A stretch of DNA of 64,000 nucleotides from Eutrigla gurnardus (lineage: Eukaryota > Chordata > Actinopteri > Perciformes > Triglidae). Numbering within the stretch: position 1 is the stretch's first letter; each line of letters starts with the position of its first letter. The notes beneath the pieces were generated by a model. That model was not told the origin of the DNA and ran no database searches. It worked only from the letters and a program-made list of their open reading frames with translations. Positions 11,340 through 24,400 of the stretch are shown one piece after another. The stretch lies in NCBI GenBank assembly GCA_963514095.1, contig OY741281.1, positions 10,637,819-10,701,818 on the forward strand, given 5' to 3'. The position numbers and the translations under genes were made by a program.

Positions 11340-14300
11340 TGTAAGTTAAACCTGGTATCTCTTCCTCCAGGCTTCTTGTGCCCACTCCTGAAGTCTGTTC
11401 CAAGATACACTGCCATTAACTGAAAGGGCATCTATGAGGAGACAGAACAACAATGAAGGGAGGCAGGGAGGCAGGGGAAAGGGTAGATTGTCCGTTTCTA
11501 AGAAAGAGGAGAACCTCTGTTGAATCTCCCTCTATTTAAATACGAACCTTCATAAAAGTCCTTTTCAGTCTTTCTGCACTTCGCATGTTGGACTCCTGAC
11601 CCCGTCAGCTTAAGCACACGCAGTCTGAACAGGAATGATAGAACTGCTGCTGCGGGCAACGCTGCCACCACACTTAATACTCCCGTCGTCACAGAAACAG
11701 CTGAGAGATCTGTAACGCCCAACTGGAGCGGCAGCTGCAAACAGGCGATCAGGAATAACAGCATTGTGGGCAGCATGTATCATGCACCGAAGTATCAAGG
11801 TGTTTTCTTTCTTCACCTACCTGATTATCCATGTGTGATATGATTACTGTGTTGACACATGCGTATCCCAGCAGCAGCAGCAGACTCACGGCAAGTCTTT
11901 GAGTGCGTGTGAAGGAGTGAGGGGCGGGGCAGCTGCACACGGACATCCAGACGTGGTAGTCGGCCAAGTAGTCAGATAGTCTGAGGCCCAACATCTGCAC
12001 GCACACAGGTGGAGACTCAGAATCACACGGAAGAAGAGATTAAATACTGTTCTTATTTGTAGCTTAGAGTTCACAGACGTACGCAAACACTCTACCTTAG
12101 CAAAGCCCATTGCATGAGTGCAAGATCGCAGCATTCTCTCCACCCGGCCATCGGCTTTGTTCGCAGCCAACCAACACTGGCCGACAAAGAGCCAAGCGCG
12201 ACCTTTCACATGCCCTCTGCTCACCTGTATTCAGAGTAGAAAAAAAAGATATCTTTGTGGGCAAATTGAAAGGAGTATACATAGACCATTTATTAATTGA
12301 ATTACCAGACATTGTGATATGTATTGTTATCGAGATACGGATATATATTGAGATATTTGGCGGATTAACAAGAGGACCTCACCTCGGATACCTCCACTTG
12401 TTTGAGGTACCAGATCGGGGAGGGTCCAGAGTTGTCATGCCAGATGTGGACCCCCCACACTGGGCCCAGGCTGTCTGCTGCACTGTGGCCACAGAGAGCA
12501 CATCAAAGACTTTATGAATGAGCAAACCAAACTTAAATCTACTCTAAATATTACATATTACAATATTTATAGTATTGTCGTAAATGTGTCATTTTCTTGT
12601 CTTGTTGAAAGAAATATATGGATTTTTACCTTAATATAAAGGTGTCTTGAGAGTTCTTCCTGAACAGAGTGCATCCTGGGACTTGTAGTTCTCTTGTCTG
12701 CGAGAACCCATCTTCACCATTCAGCACTATATAAACCTGGTGAACAAAGTAAGAAAGTACAGGACTTGACCTTTACAATAATAACACAATACACACTGAA
12801 GTTTACAGTTTAGCATTAATGTTGTTATTGTGGAAACCAAACCTCATCAGAGCCATACAGCCGACATGACAACAGTTTCACTTAACCCAGTGGTCAGTGC
12901 ACGAATATCCTGGTATCAAAGTACTGTGAAATCATTCAGTTTGGCCTCACGGTTTGAAAGAACCAACCTTTGCACTCATACAGGCTGCGGAGCAGAGGCC
13001 GGTGTGGATTGTAACAGCGTAGAGATATGGGTCACGGGGGGAGTTGTCAGAAAGGAAGTGTACTCTCCGGTTTTCCTCAGATGCAACATCAGCTCTCTTA
13101 CACACCACCAACGCCGGGATGTACAGACACACACAGAGCAGCAGGACAGCCAGCATCGTCACATCACTGGACACGCTGCAGCGCAGACAGGGAGAGAGCA
13201 CAGAATGACAAATGTGTGTGTAAATGATTATTATTCAATATGTGTCCAAAGTCCAGGGTCCAAATTACTGCTGCAGATTTTGATTTTCTCTGGTTAAAAA
13301 CACGATCCAAGTTCGAGGAGAATGAGGTCACCTTAGGAACGGGTCCAGGTCAGTTGTTTCATGGCTGCTCTGGATCTGCTGCTGCACCACAGCCAGCGGC
13401 CTCAACTGGTGACAACTGAGACAAACAGCACCAGGTGAATCATTTATGCGAGTCCTCCCCATGTACATGTTATTTCTCGCATGTGTGTTTTCCTCCGTGA
13501 TGGTTTCATGTTTTCCCACACACACATAATCCATGCCTTACCTGCAGTTGACTGCAGTCGTTGTGTCTGCTTGCTGTGTCCTGCAGCCCTGCTGTGTCCA
13601 GGTCCCCTGGCGACCGTCCCAGGACAAACACAGGCTGCTGTCCACTGTGAGACTGTAGCTCACCTGTTTGCTCAGGTGCTTGTGTGTGGGTGTTTTCCCA
13701 AAATCAGCATTCAGCAGGGCCAGGTGACCAACGCCTCCAGCTAGAAAGGTTTAGGATTTTGGAAATCCAGTTTTTTTAAATAACCACGAAAGTACATTTT
13801 AAAACAGGTAAATATGAGAAGGGTGGATAGATGACAGTGTAGGACACGAAAAAGGTTGGACGGAAAGAACTGAAATTTGACAGTCTTACCACTGAGGTAG
13901 GATGGGGGCAGAGTGAAGCATGTGATATTGCTCTCCCAGTGGTGAATCCTGTGCAGATGGTGCATGCTGGGAGTCGGCCTCTCAAACATCCTGCCACAAC
14001 AGAGACTCTTGGTTTGATTGTGTATCATACTCTTGCCACTATCAGATGAACAAGGCCACGTCACCGCAAGCCTACCTGAAGAGCAGCATGATGGGAAATG
14101 CCTTGTCGAGCGGCGGATTGAACACCACACTCAGCTGGATGGCCTGCTGCAAAAGCTCCTGGGTAATGTTGAAAGTGTGGTAGTTGATCCGGCTGCGCAG
14201 GAGGACGTACTCAGGCAAACGGCTCTCCTGCGGAGCGGATGCGAGCGCGTGGTCACTCACTTTCATTTAACAACATGCTCCACTAGCGGTGATACGGTGC

Positions 14301-15382
14301 AAACGGAGGAACGCACGTTTCTCGGTGGTCGTCGCAGCTCGACGTTTATTGGCTGAATGAGGGAGCGAACGGGGATCTTTCTCCTCGTGCTGCACTCGTA
14401 CAGGCTGAAGTCGACCACGGGTCCACGCAGCTGGAAATCGGCAGAGGAAAAATGAGAGCCATGCCTTGCCGGTTACTCACTCCGTGTCGTCATACCCCGC
14501 CAGCCTCACCGTTCCAGGGTAGTGAGCCCAGGTGTAAGGGCTGTGAGTGAGCTCAGTCAGCATGCTGAGCACACACAGTCTGCTCTCAGTCCCTCCGCTG
14601 CCATGAACAAACAGGAGCCGGATCAGGGAGGAAGGCATGTAGACGGCGGTAGAACCACTGCTGAGGACTGTGGAGGTTTGGTTTTGGTATGTGGCATATA
14701 AGGAGATGAGGCCAGTGCTGACTCTGTGCTCATAGGCCTCATGGAACAAGATGTACTTCTGAAGAAGAAAAAAGAGTGACAGTAGAGGGATATGTGGAGG
14801 TAGGAATATGAATACATGCAAGAGGTATGCACAAGAACGTGTTTGTCCTCTCTCACCAGCATCAGGTCTGAAGCAGTCTGCAGAATATCAGCTACAAGCT
14901 GCACCGCCTGCTTGGCTGAAATCGATAATCCTTGTTCCATGTAAATATCACAGGGTGAGCCCTGCACTTCATCACGCGGGTCTGATTCTGCTGTCTGTGT
15001 AATGTCAGCACCGGTTGCTGGTGTGTAGTCGTTACTAGTCACAGCAGCTCGCAGGCTGTGTGAGAGCAGGGCCACCAGGGCGTCGAGTGTATCCCGCTCC
15101 AACGAGTACAACGCTGGGGCGCTGGGCTCGGAAAACCGCTCCGAGATGACCTGGACGTGGGCCGTCACACGTCTGACGCTCGCCAATGTCACCTAAACAG
15201 GATAGAGTGTTGTTTGAGAAACACTGTTTCAGCATCCTTTAGTGTCTGAAAGTCCATGAAAGGAGACAACGTTCCACCTACCTGACTTGTGACCTCGAAA
15301 AGGTTTTTCAAAATGCAGATGTTGTCCATCATTGATGCCTAGGATTAAATGACAATGTCATGAAAATGCTGTTAAAGTGGAA

Positions 15383-15466
<84 letters not shown>

Positions 15467-18400
15467 CTGTCCACTGCTCTCAAGCTCACAGACCGTACAC
15501 ATAAGCACATGGCGCGTGCATCTCTGTGCGTGTGTGTTAGCCTTCGTGTCCAGACTGAGTCTGTTGAGGATGGTGGACAGAAGAGTGACGTAGTTACGGA
15601 TCTCAACACTGTTTCCGAGTCGCATCAGAGCTGACAGGTTCGTCAGACCTGCCTCTGACCTGGAGAGAAATGATAGTAACGACCCCAGAATATACTGTAT
15701 AAATAGTCAAACTTGTAAAACTCTAGAAATGATGGCAATTAAGGGCATATTTAGCATTAATGAATATCTTATTAGTCATTAGAAAGCTATTAGCTGCCAC
15801 TAATAAACACTTTAGTCATAATGTCTTCCCTAGGTTATGAAAATACAAAATGTTTATATGATTTTAAGTCATTTCAAAGTCACTGTAATTGTACAGTGAA
15901 CGTAGGAAGTGAAGGGATGGTGATTCTTACAGCTCCAGATCTGGATCACGGTGGGAAGAAGACGAGGCGTCCCTGAAGAAGCTCGGTCGGACTCGGACGG
16001 TGACGGGACACGGCTTAGTGGGCGACCCAAATGTGCTGCTCCTGATCTCTGTGTAAATAATTACTACAGCAACAAACAATCTATCACTCAGCGAATGAAA
16101 AAAAGGAAATGTCTGCAATAACGATGCATCCTTTTGCTGCATAAAAAGTTATTAATCAGTCCCCGTGTGCGGCGTACCTTTGTAGTCATCACTGGGCTCA
16201 CCAGAAGGAAGGCTGAAGTAGTGCTGGAAGTCTCTGCCCTGATACAGAGTCCTGGGAGGTCTGTCTCCGACACCCACGCTGTACTTATACAGCAAGTCCT
16301 TCAGCACACACACATAAAGGTGTGAGGGTTGTCATGCAGGCAGCAATGTAAAGACATCAAAGCTGGAGTGAAAAGGTCAAAGTGCTTGTTTCTGCTATTC
16401 AAATCTGAAGATTTGCCATTAAAAAACAATAAATTATGGTAAATATAAGTCAGTTTTGTCTATAAAATAGGTGTCTCCTTTACAAACTCCCATCTAGAAC
16501 AATATGCAGGGTCAAATCAGTAATATGATTATGAGAGTATGAGTGTTCACTGTATGAAATGGTAAACACCTCTTTTCCTGAGGTGCAGAAGATGCTGAAG
16601 TGTGTGTATAACTCCATTCCTTTGACTGGCTGCACCTGGCACGTCACGCCTTTGGGAGCAGGGTTGGTTTTTAAGAACAGCTGAGTCCGGCCGACAAGAC
16701 TATTATGAGATTCTGAGTAGAAAAGAGGAACAACCAGAAAACCTCATTATTGTATAATTCTAAGTAGGAAACAGGAATTATATTAGACTGTATATAATTG
16801 GTGTTTCAATGTATTTGTCATCCCATCAACAACAACAACTTACTGGCAGTGACCTCCAACATGTATCTGCTTCCAGGAATCAGACTAAATGGTCTGAAGC
16901 CAAGCAAGGCTGAGGAAATACCTGGAAAGAGAGAGAGAGAGAGATGACTAAACGATGACTAAAGGCTCCAATAGGCGGACCAAGGGAGGAAATGTGACTG
17001 TGGGCTTCCTGAATAACGTACCTGTGTACGTGTAGGACTCAAAGAGGCCTCTGTCTACTAAGTCTCGGGGTAAATCCAGCAAGATTGGCTCCTGGATCAC
17101 AACGGAAGGTCTGGAGTCGACCAGGTTGCTCCCCTCGTCTTCACGTAAAGCTGCATCAAACACTGAATCCTCTCCTGGCCTGAAGCTCTCACCATCTACA
17201 TCTGGGAATGATATGTGATGAACACACAACCTCCCGACGCTATCGTGTGGTTATGAACAAACAGCCATGTACTGCACCTGTGGGTCTCCCTGCCGAGATC
17301 CCTGGGTCTCCTTCCTCAGCGTTGATCAAGGGAGCATCATAATCTGAATCTGCCGTAAAATCAGCTTTAATGCACAATATAGATACTGGACATCTGCACA
17401 CACATATGGAAATCTAACAAGGTGCTTATTGTGTAATGATCTGATGAAGAAATTCAGTGGTACTAATTGGATAACTTAGCTTCCACTTGAGCAGAGGTCT
17501 ACCCCTTTAATTTTATCATTCTAAAATCAGATGGAATAACTGATTTTGACTGATTTTGTCAGACCAGAGAAGCTTCACAGCCAAAGTTTCAGCGCTGTTT
17601 GGTCTCACCTAGTCGACCTCCCAAGTCAGCGCTCTCCAGGACAGGAAAAGAAAACTCCCAGTCAGCATCGAGTGGGGATTCACTGATAACATCACCGTGG
17701 CCTAGAAAGTGGCCTGAGTATAGGACGCCACTGCTGTCAAAGGCAAAGGGCGGGTATTCAGTGGAGGAGGACAAAGGCTTTGGAGGGTCCAACTCCCCCA
17801 GAGGGCGATAAAAGGCCTCCTCTCCTGGACATAAAGAGGAAAAGCTGTTCAATAATTCATCAACTATCCTTTTTTACTATGACCTTGCAGATTACTTCTC
17901 GTTGATTTTCCTTATGGATGTCCATGTTTTAATGCCTATGCGTTGTTTTATTCAAATCTAATCATGGTAAACGTTACGTGTTCACATTGAATTCCAAATA
18001 CCTGCAGTGTGAGATCATTTCCATTTGAAAACAGTAAAAGCTACCTGATCCTGCTGTTGTCATGTCAACTAGAGAAGAGATAGCAGAGGACTCGGGTTCC
18101 GTCAAACCTGTGGGAGGACGATAAAAAGAGGTAAGTTTAGTGACACAGTGTCATTTTCTATTTCTGTACCCATAGTTATGTTATCGAGTCCAGAGGCAAC
18201 CACTTAGGAAGCACACAGGTCCCATTTAATTACACAGCAGACATACTTGACTTCCTTCTTCTATTGCTTGATAATTTCCGGTCGGTTGTGGTCTGAGTTT
18301 TGGCTCTAGTTTCTGAGGCATTTTCATTCAGAGAGACGGCAGCAGAGGTATCGACATCACGGGGGTCCTCCATGATGATGGACGGAGCACTGAGATCCAG

Positions 18401-21400
18401 TGTGGAACAAAACGGGACTAGAACAGTATAAAGATGGGATTTATTTTCTTGAAAATGAAAAAATGTACTGTACATGTCAAAGTGTATTTGTCTTCTTTGT
18501 ACCTTCTGTGAGAGGCTTGGATGACGCGTTGACCAAGTAGAGGTTCCAGGTGTGCTGGATGTACTCTGGAGAAATACCACAGCCTTCACACGAGGCGCTG
18601 ACAGAGAAGGACTGATGCCAGTTCACGTGGTCTCCCTGGCACTGAGGGCAGTAAACTGACAGCTGCCTGAATTGGAAGCATTCAGATGCATGGTAACAGT
18701 CACAAGTACACTGTGACAAATATCGGTGGCAAATATTCACATCCACGTTTCATCTGTCCTGTCAAATCCTGGGATTCTCACCCGATCACATTTGGTGTTA
18801 AGGTGAGGAAGGTCTCCGATGGCGCCGAGCGCTCGCCGCTGTGGAGGGTGAACAAGAACTGGAACTGGTCGAAGTTGTGTTTTAGAGAACTGGCAGGAAA
18901 CGAAAGCACAGGGGATGAAGTGGGAACGTCGTGGTGGAAACAGGAGCTGGTGACAGAGCTGACTGGTTTACACGTCCAACTGAAGCTGTGGAGAAGTAAA
19001 AAATGCCATGCGTATTTGAGTCACATCTTTACAGAATTTAAATACTTTACAACCATTAAAGGTTTCGTGCACCGTTTCTGCACCTGAGTGGATTCATGGG
19101 GAAGTCTTGGTCGTAAGATCCCCGCCCATCCAAGGTTACCATGGTGACGTTCCTGTTGTTAATGAATACGTTGGTGCCCCCCTGGATGAAGGCCACAGGA
19201 GGGCTTGGTATCACCTGCACTCTCACGCTGTAGTTGCTGTACACCACGCTGCCAACGACCTGAACCTGTGGAGCCAAGGCAGCTGCTGCAGTCTCGATTT
19301 CCTATATATAGGAGCCCCAGTTTACTCCTCTACTTACCCTAGCGATGGCAGTGTAGGTGTCATAGTGCAGGCGGTGACTGGGTAGTATGAGGGTCTGTCT
19401 GTGTGTGTCTACTAGAGGCAAAGGGAAGACCTGTCCTGCAGAGTCAAACAAGGTCCAGGTGTAGTGAAGGCCTCCTGAAACGTCACAGTCCACTTCCGTC
19501 TCATAGGTCACCCCCAGACGGATAACTTCATATCTTCTCACCTTGAAGAGAAATGATACATTTAATTATGTTTTTAGCTATATTTTAGTACAGCCATCTT
19601 AATGTTGAGGTAATGTAATGTTGTCCACCTGTATTTTGAGAGGCCCCATGTTTTTCACTGGTGGCGGCTGACAAGGCCGGTCCACAACAAAGATGCTACC
19701 GCTTAGAGAGGCAGAACTAACCAGGTTGGACACCGTTACCTCCACTTTGAACTCTCCTGTCCTGCAGACAGGAAACACATCCACTCGGTGTGAGATCATT
19801 TTAAGATTTACAAGTAGCTGGAGAACAATGAAAAAGACAAACTGACTGGGATGTCAACAACAGAAAACCCCTTCATCAAGATTTATTAGGTGAGGAAATT
19901 TAAGTTTAAAAGTATAAAACTGGTCCACAAATAATCAGAAATTATAGTTTGACAAATATCAAGATATTTGAGAGATTAAAATATACAATATGTATATATC
20001 AGTATATATATATATTAAAAAAACAATATAGATATATCTACAATAAGTCTATCTGTATTAGAAACACCCACATCTACCATGAAGCTAATTAAAATCCCAT
20101 AATGAGAGCTGACCTGTGGAAGACGTGCTGCTCTGTGCTCCGTCCCAGCCTCGATGACCCGTCTCCAAAGCTCCACACATAGCTGACGTCCGTCCCCACG
20201 TTGACCCGGCAGCTCACCTCCACTGTGTGGTTCTGCAGGACAGAAGCCTGGTGAACCAGCCTGTTGAGCTTCACTGCTCTCTGGACCACCAGCGGGAACA
20301 CATCGGAGCCAAGGGGGGTCCGGTCTCTTGACATGACCACAACTACATCATACCTACATTGAAGAAAAGTTGTCTATGTACTGTATCTCCATTTATTCGT
20401 GTAAACTGCTTTTACAGTTAAGTATGTTTATGAGACAATCTAGATTATTTTGTTACTTCATCTGCGTCTCGTACCTGCCAGGTTTGGGGTATCTTCTGGT
20501 GACGGTCCTTGAGGTGGTTCTGTCTGATCTCGAGTCTCCAAAGTGCCAGAGGAACTCCACTGGGTCTGGTGTTTCAGCCACCGCCAGGAAACTTATATCT
20601 GTGTTTGTGGGATAAACTTGCTTTGCTGCATAAATCTGCACTGCTTGGGGACAAACAGAGAGAGAGAGAGAGTGTATCACAAATTATTTATGAGAATTCG
20701 TCTCCTTCGTCATCATTTTGCAGCTTTTGTATTAAAAAAAGTTTAGAGTTTAAAAAAGGTTAGAAAAAGAAGTCAGAAAATACTTTGGCTAACATTTTAC
20801 ATTTTCAGATAAACACATGATACCTTCATTTAACTAAATCTGCATGTTAAAAGGGCATGCCATGTGGAAACATATATATATATATATATATAGAATGGTT
20901 TGTACTGCTCAGTTCATTAAAACACTCTCACCATTATGGGCCGGGTTGTGAACAGGTCTTCGACTGGTAGGTGGTTGCCACGTTGGATGAACCCAACCTT
21001 GTGGTGACGGCTTCCTGTTCCCCTCGACGCACACTCTCACGCTTTTGTTCTGAGAAGACACTTGATTCTCAGCGTGAAGCTCGACCACAGCTGTCCCGGT
21101 GTGGTCGAAGAGCAAAACCACCGTTGCTTCCTCTCCTGTAGCGTAGCTGCTGTCGCTGTACAGCAACGTTGCATTCACCAACAGGGACACGGTGACATTG
21201 GACCCCGCTGTGACTCTAAATGAAACAGAGTGTTTACCACGGGTTCTGAGCACGCTGGGGACGTTCAACGCCAACTCCCCGACTGGATCTTGAACGAGAA
21301 TCTGTGTGCGGAATGAGGCCCAGCTGATTGGGTTAAAGGCCTGGACTGTCACATGGTAACGGCCCGCTGTTGTGAAAGACACATTTAGGTTCCACTCCTC

Positions 21401-24400
21401 CGTTGTTCTGCTCATCACGGTAGCATTACCCAAACTGAAGGTCCAATTCACTCTGGACCCCGTTGGACTGGCGAGGCTGACGACCTCCAGGCTGAATACT
21501 GTGTGTGTTGGAACTGCTGACTTCCATTTCCCAGAAGGCCTCAGGGCACATATATGCTCGTACACCATCAGGGCTAGGATGGCGGGGAGCGTAGCTGGTG
21601 ATGGGTCAGAGGCGGAGTGAAGAGACGCTGTGAGGTGATACCGTCCTGCGGTGGTGGGGAGGCGGCAGTAAAGGCGGAGGTGCAAACGGCAGCCGGAGCC
21701 GTCGGAGGCGTGGAGGAGACGGAGAGGGACGTAGTGGCGGGCATCTGAGCTATGGGTGTCACCCCGACAGTAGACGGTATGTCGGTTTGGACTGAGACTG
21801 TGATCACGGCTGGCGTTGCCGTGGTTACTGTCGATACAGTCGTGATGACTACTGCTTTCTTGGTGAGTCATTACAATGCTTTCACCGATGCCTTTGTTGT
21901 CATTGTCCTCGGTGTCATGCTCAGCGTACGCCGTGAGGGTGAGGACCAGCAGGTGCTTCATGGTGGTGAACAGATCCACATCCATGGGGAAGTCCTCTCC
22001 AGAAGTCAGCTGACTCCCTGATACACTCACTCTGAGGTCAGAGACGATGAGAGGCACAACCACCTGCAGGTAGAGCCACACACACACACACACAGACAAC
22101 ATGCACACAACAACACACCAAAGTCAGATTAAAGTCTGGATATATTTAATGTTTCTCTTATATCCAACAAATCCCCTGAAAAGACCAAAAACATCAATAA
22201 ATTGATTCCACTAACAAGTATCTTATATCTGACATCAATGAGCATGAGTTGCACTGGTTGACATGAGTCTATCATCAAATGTGTATTAATACGCAGCAGA
22301 AAATAGTCCCCAACAACTGCTCCATTTACTCCTGTTTCAGTAACATAGTAACTAAAAACGAAAATGTCCCGCTGTTTGAGAAAATTACTGAGGTTTTTAA
22401 AAAAAATTAAACTATATTTTTGATTAATTTTTAAAAGATGATTAAAGAAGTCTTCAGCAGGACTTCTTGCTGAGAACCACAGACAACTTGTGGGAGTTAG
22501 AAAGTATTTAGAGAATGACATTTGCAAACAAACTACTCACAATATGTATTGTCTCCTGTGTCCATTCGTAGGCACTGGAGGCGTTCACTGACACCATGTG
22601 AACTCCCTCCGTTTTAAAGGTCCATTTCTTTTAATTCGTGACAGACGGGGGTGAGGAAGATCAGAGATTACTTATTTTTTCACTTTAATGCTTTTTTTTC
22701 CATTTTTATACAACAAAAACACCTTTTATTGTTCACTGATTACTATTCTGTAATGAGGCATCAGATGAGACATCTTCATAATTCTAATACAATACATATT
22801 TTGCATATTTTCTCACCAAACCTAAATTCTTCATACAATCATGAAACATAAATCTTGACTGCAAATTATTTGCATCATATATTTCTTCATTTTCAGACAG
22901 CACTGGTTACTTTTTTAAAGAAAGTGTGCAGTTCCTCCATATTTGAAGCTGAAAGACACTTTCAGAGGCAGATCATTTATGTTTTAGTTTGGTTTAGAAA
23001 GGGTTGTAATCTTTTTGATGTTCTTTGTTATGAAGCAGTCACAAATAAGCCCAACTGTAAGCATGAGCAGGGTGTCCTTAACATTGATACGTTGTAATGG
23101 AAAACATTTTTAACCGGCTGTCTGTTGCTTAATTTAGCTTAGACTAAAAGGTTTTGTTGATCCGTGTTGGTAAATGTGTAAAAATACATTCTGATCAATT
23201 GAAAAGAGGGAACTTTTAGCATTTCACTTTGATATCTATCTGTATCACATAGCGGTGCTACTTTCTCAGCCCTACTTACCACGCTGCTGTTCAGACAGCG
23301 GGAGTTTGGAAGGCAAGCTGTCCGTACACGCTCTGTGTTTTTCTCCTTTTCCTTGTGAGTAAAGCACCAGAAAAACTCGACTGCCAGACCATTGCTGGTG
23401 TCTGCCCTCAGAGTGACAGGGTCGCCCAGGTATGCTGCCTCCACGCCGTTGGAGTCTGTCAGCAGGGAAGGGATGCAGGAGGGGCCACCCAGCGGGCCAT
23501 GAAGCACAGAGACCACCACGCTGTCTGGAGGGGGCTGCAAGACGGAGAGGTGGAGGGTGGAGGAGAGGGTGGAGAGGGGGTTGGAGACACTGATGTCTAA
23601 ATGGAAGATGACAGGATAAAAAGGAGAGAAAAGGGGATGACTATATATTTTCATTAATTCATGATTCACCATTTAACTAAATGTATTTGTTAACTTACTG
23701 AGTTCATATTTTCCTGGAGTTTCGAAAATCCAATGAGATGACGCAACAAAAGAGCCGTCGTCCAACACGTCGACATGATGTGAACTTTGACCTTTAGAGG
23801 GCGTTCCCTGAAACTCAACGGTGACGTGAGAGAGGTCCTGCTCTCCCAGACCCACAATCCCTAAATATCACAGAAAAACTCATTTGAAACAGGAACATTT
23901 AAACACGCACACATGTTTTAATGTTTTTAAAAATATTAAACAGTCATTTTTAAAAATCCTGATATTTTTTCTCTGTGCCTTTAATTTATTTTTTCACATA
24001 AAAACACAAACACAAAGGCACATTTTGAATGAAAAATTGGTCGGCACAACATATATCAAATATTTTCTCAAATACAAACATTATTTTAGAATTATATCTA
24101 TAGTTAGCTGTAAAAACATATTCATATTTACAATTATGTAATTAAAATTATTTTAAATTATTTATTATAAATAAATGAATGTTGATCATTTTACAGTAAA
24201 ATGTGTTTTCCACTGCTTCATGTAGCTTGTTCCTAGTTTATATCCAAACATGTGCATTAGCAGGTTTTATTCATGGTGGATTTGACTGTTTTTGACAATA
24301 AGTCATTTATTTGTAAAAATAACTGAACCTTTAAAAGTTCAAATAAATAAATAAACACTGACAACACGAATGTTGCCTGTCTAAAACACCATGTACATTT

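Larger units (their letters stand above)
6486..11994 (-). other. pkd1l1: pkd1l1 exons 37-52: polycystin transmembrane core
   Basis: Exons: 11994-11821, 11734-11548, 11431-11352, 11253-10769, 10422-10338, 10260-10075, 9993-9875, 9799-9689, 9597-9489, 9283-9218, 8662-8571, 8461-8233, 7898-7794, 7494-7354, 7099-6965, 6698-6486. Helices are evident in exons 37, 38, 40, 41, 44 and 49-52. Exon 43 has the family motif RARYLRLVRPPTPAEL. Exons 45-48 form the extracellular polycystin (TOP) domain. The exon 47 acceptor at 8663-8664 was chosen over one at 8691-8692 because only it keeps the frame into exon 48. Exon 40 carries a long cytoplasmic loop. Confidence 0.8.

Noticed and set aside
14477..14510. 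Extension of pkd1l1 exon 27 to the donor-like GTGAGT near 14479
   Set aside because: It would put the following LRGPVVDFSLYEC segment out of frame; the donor at 14509 keeps it.
15360..15634. Open frames of Thr-His or Cys-Val repeats
   Set aside because: Pure translations of a CA/GT microsatellite. The same applies to frames at 11159-11431, 45355-45580, 47616-47816, 56328-56727 and 60859-61166.
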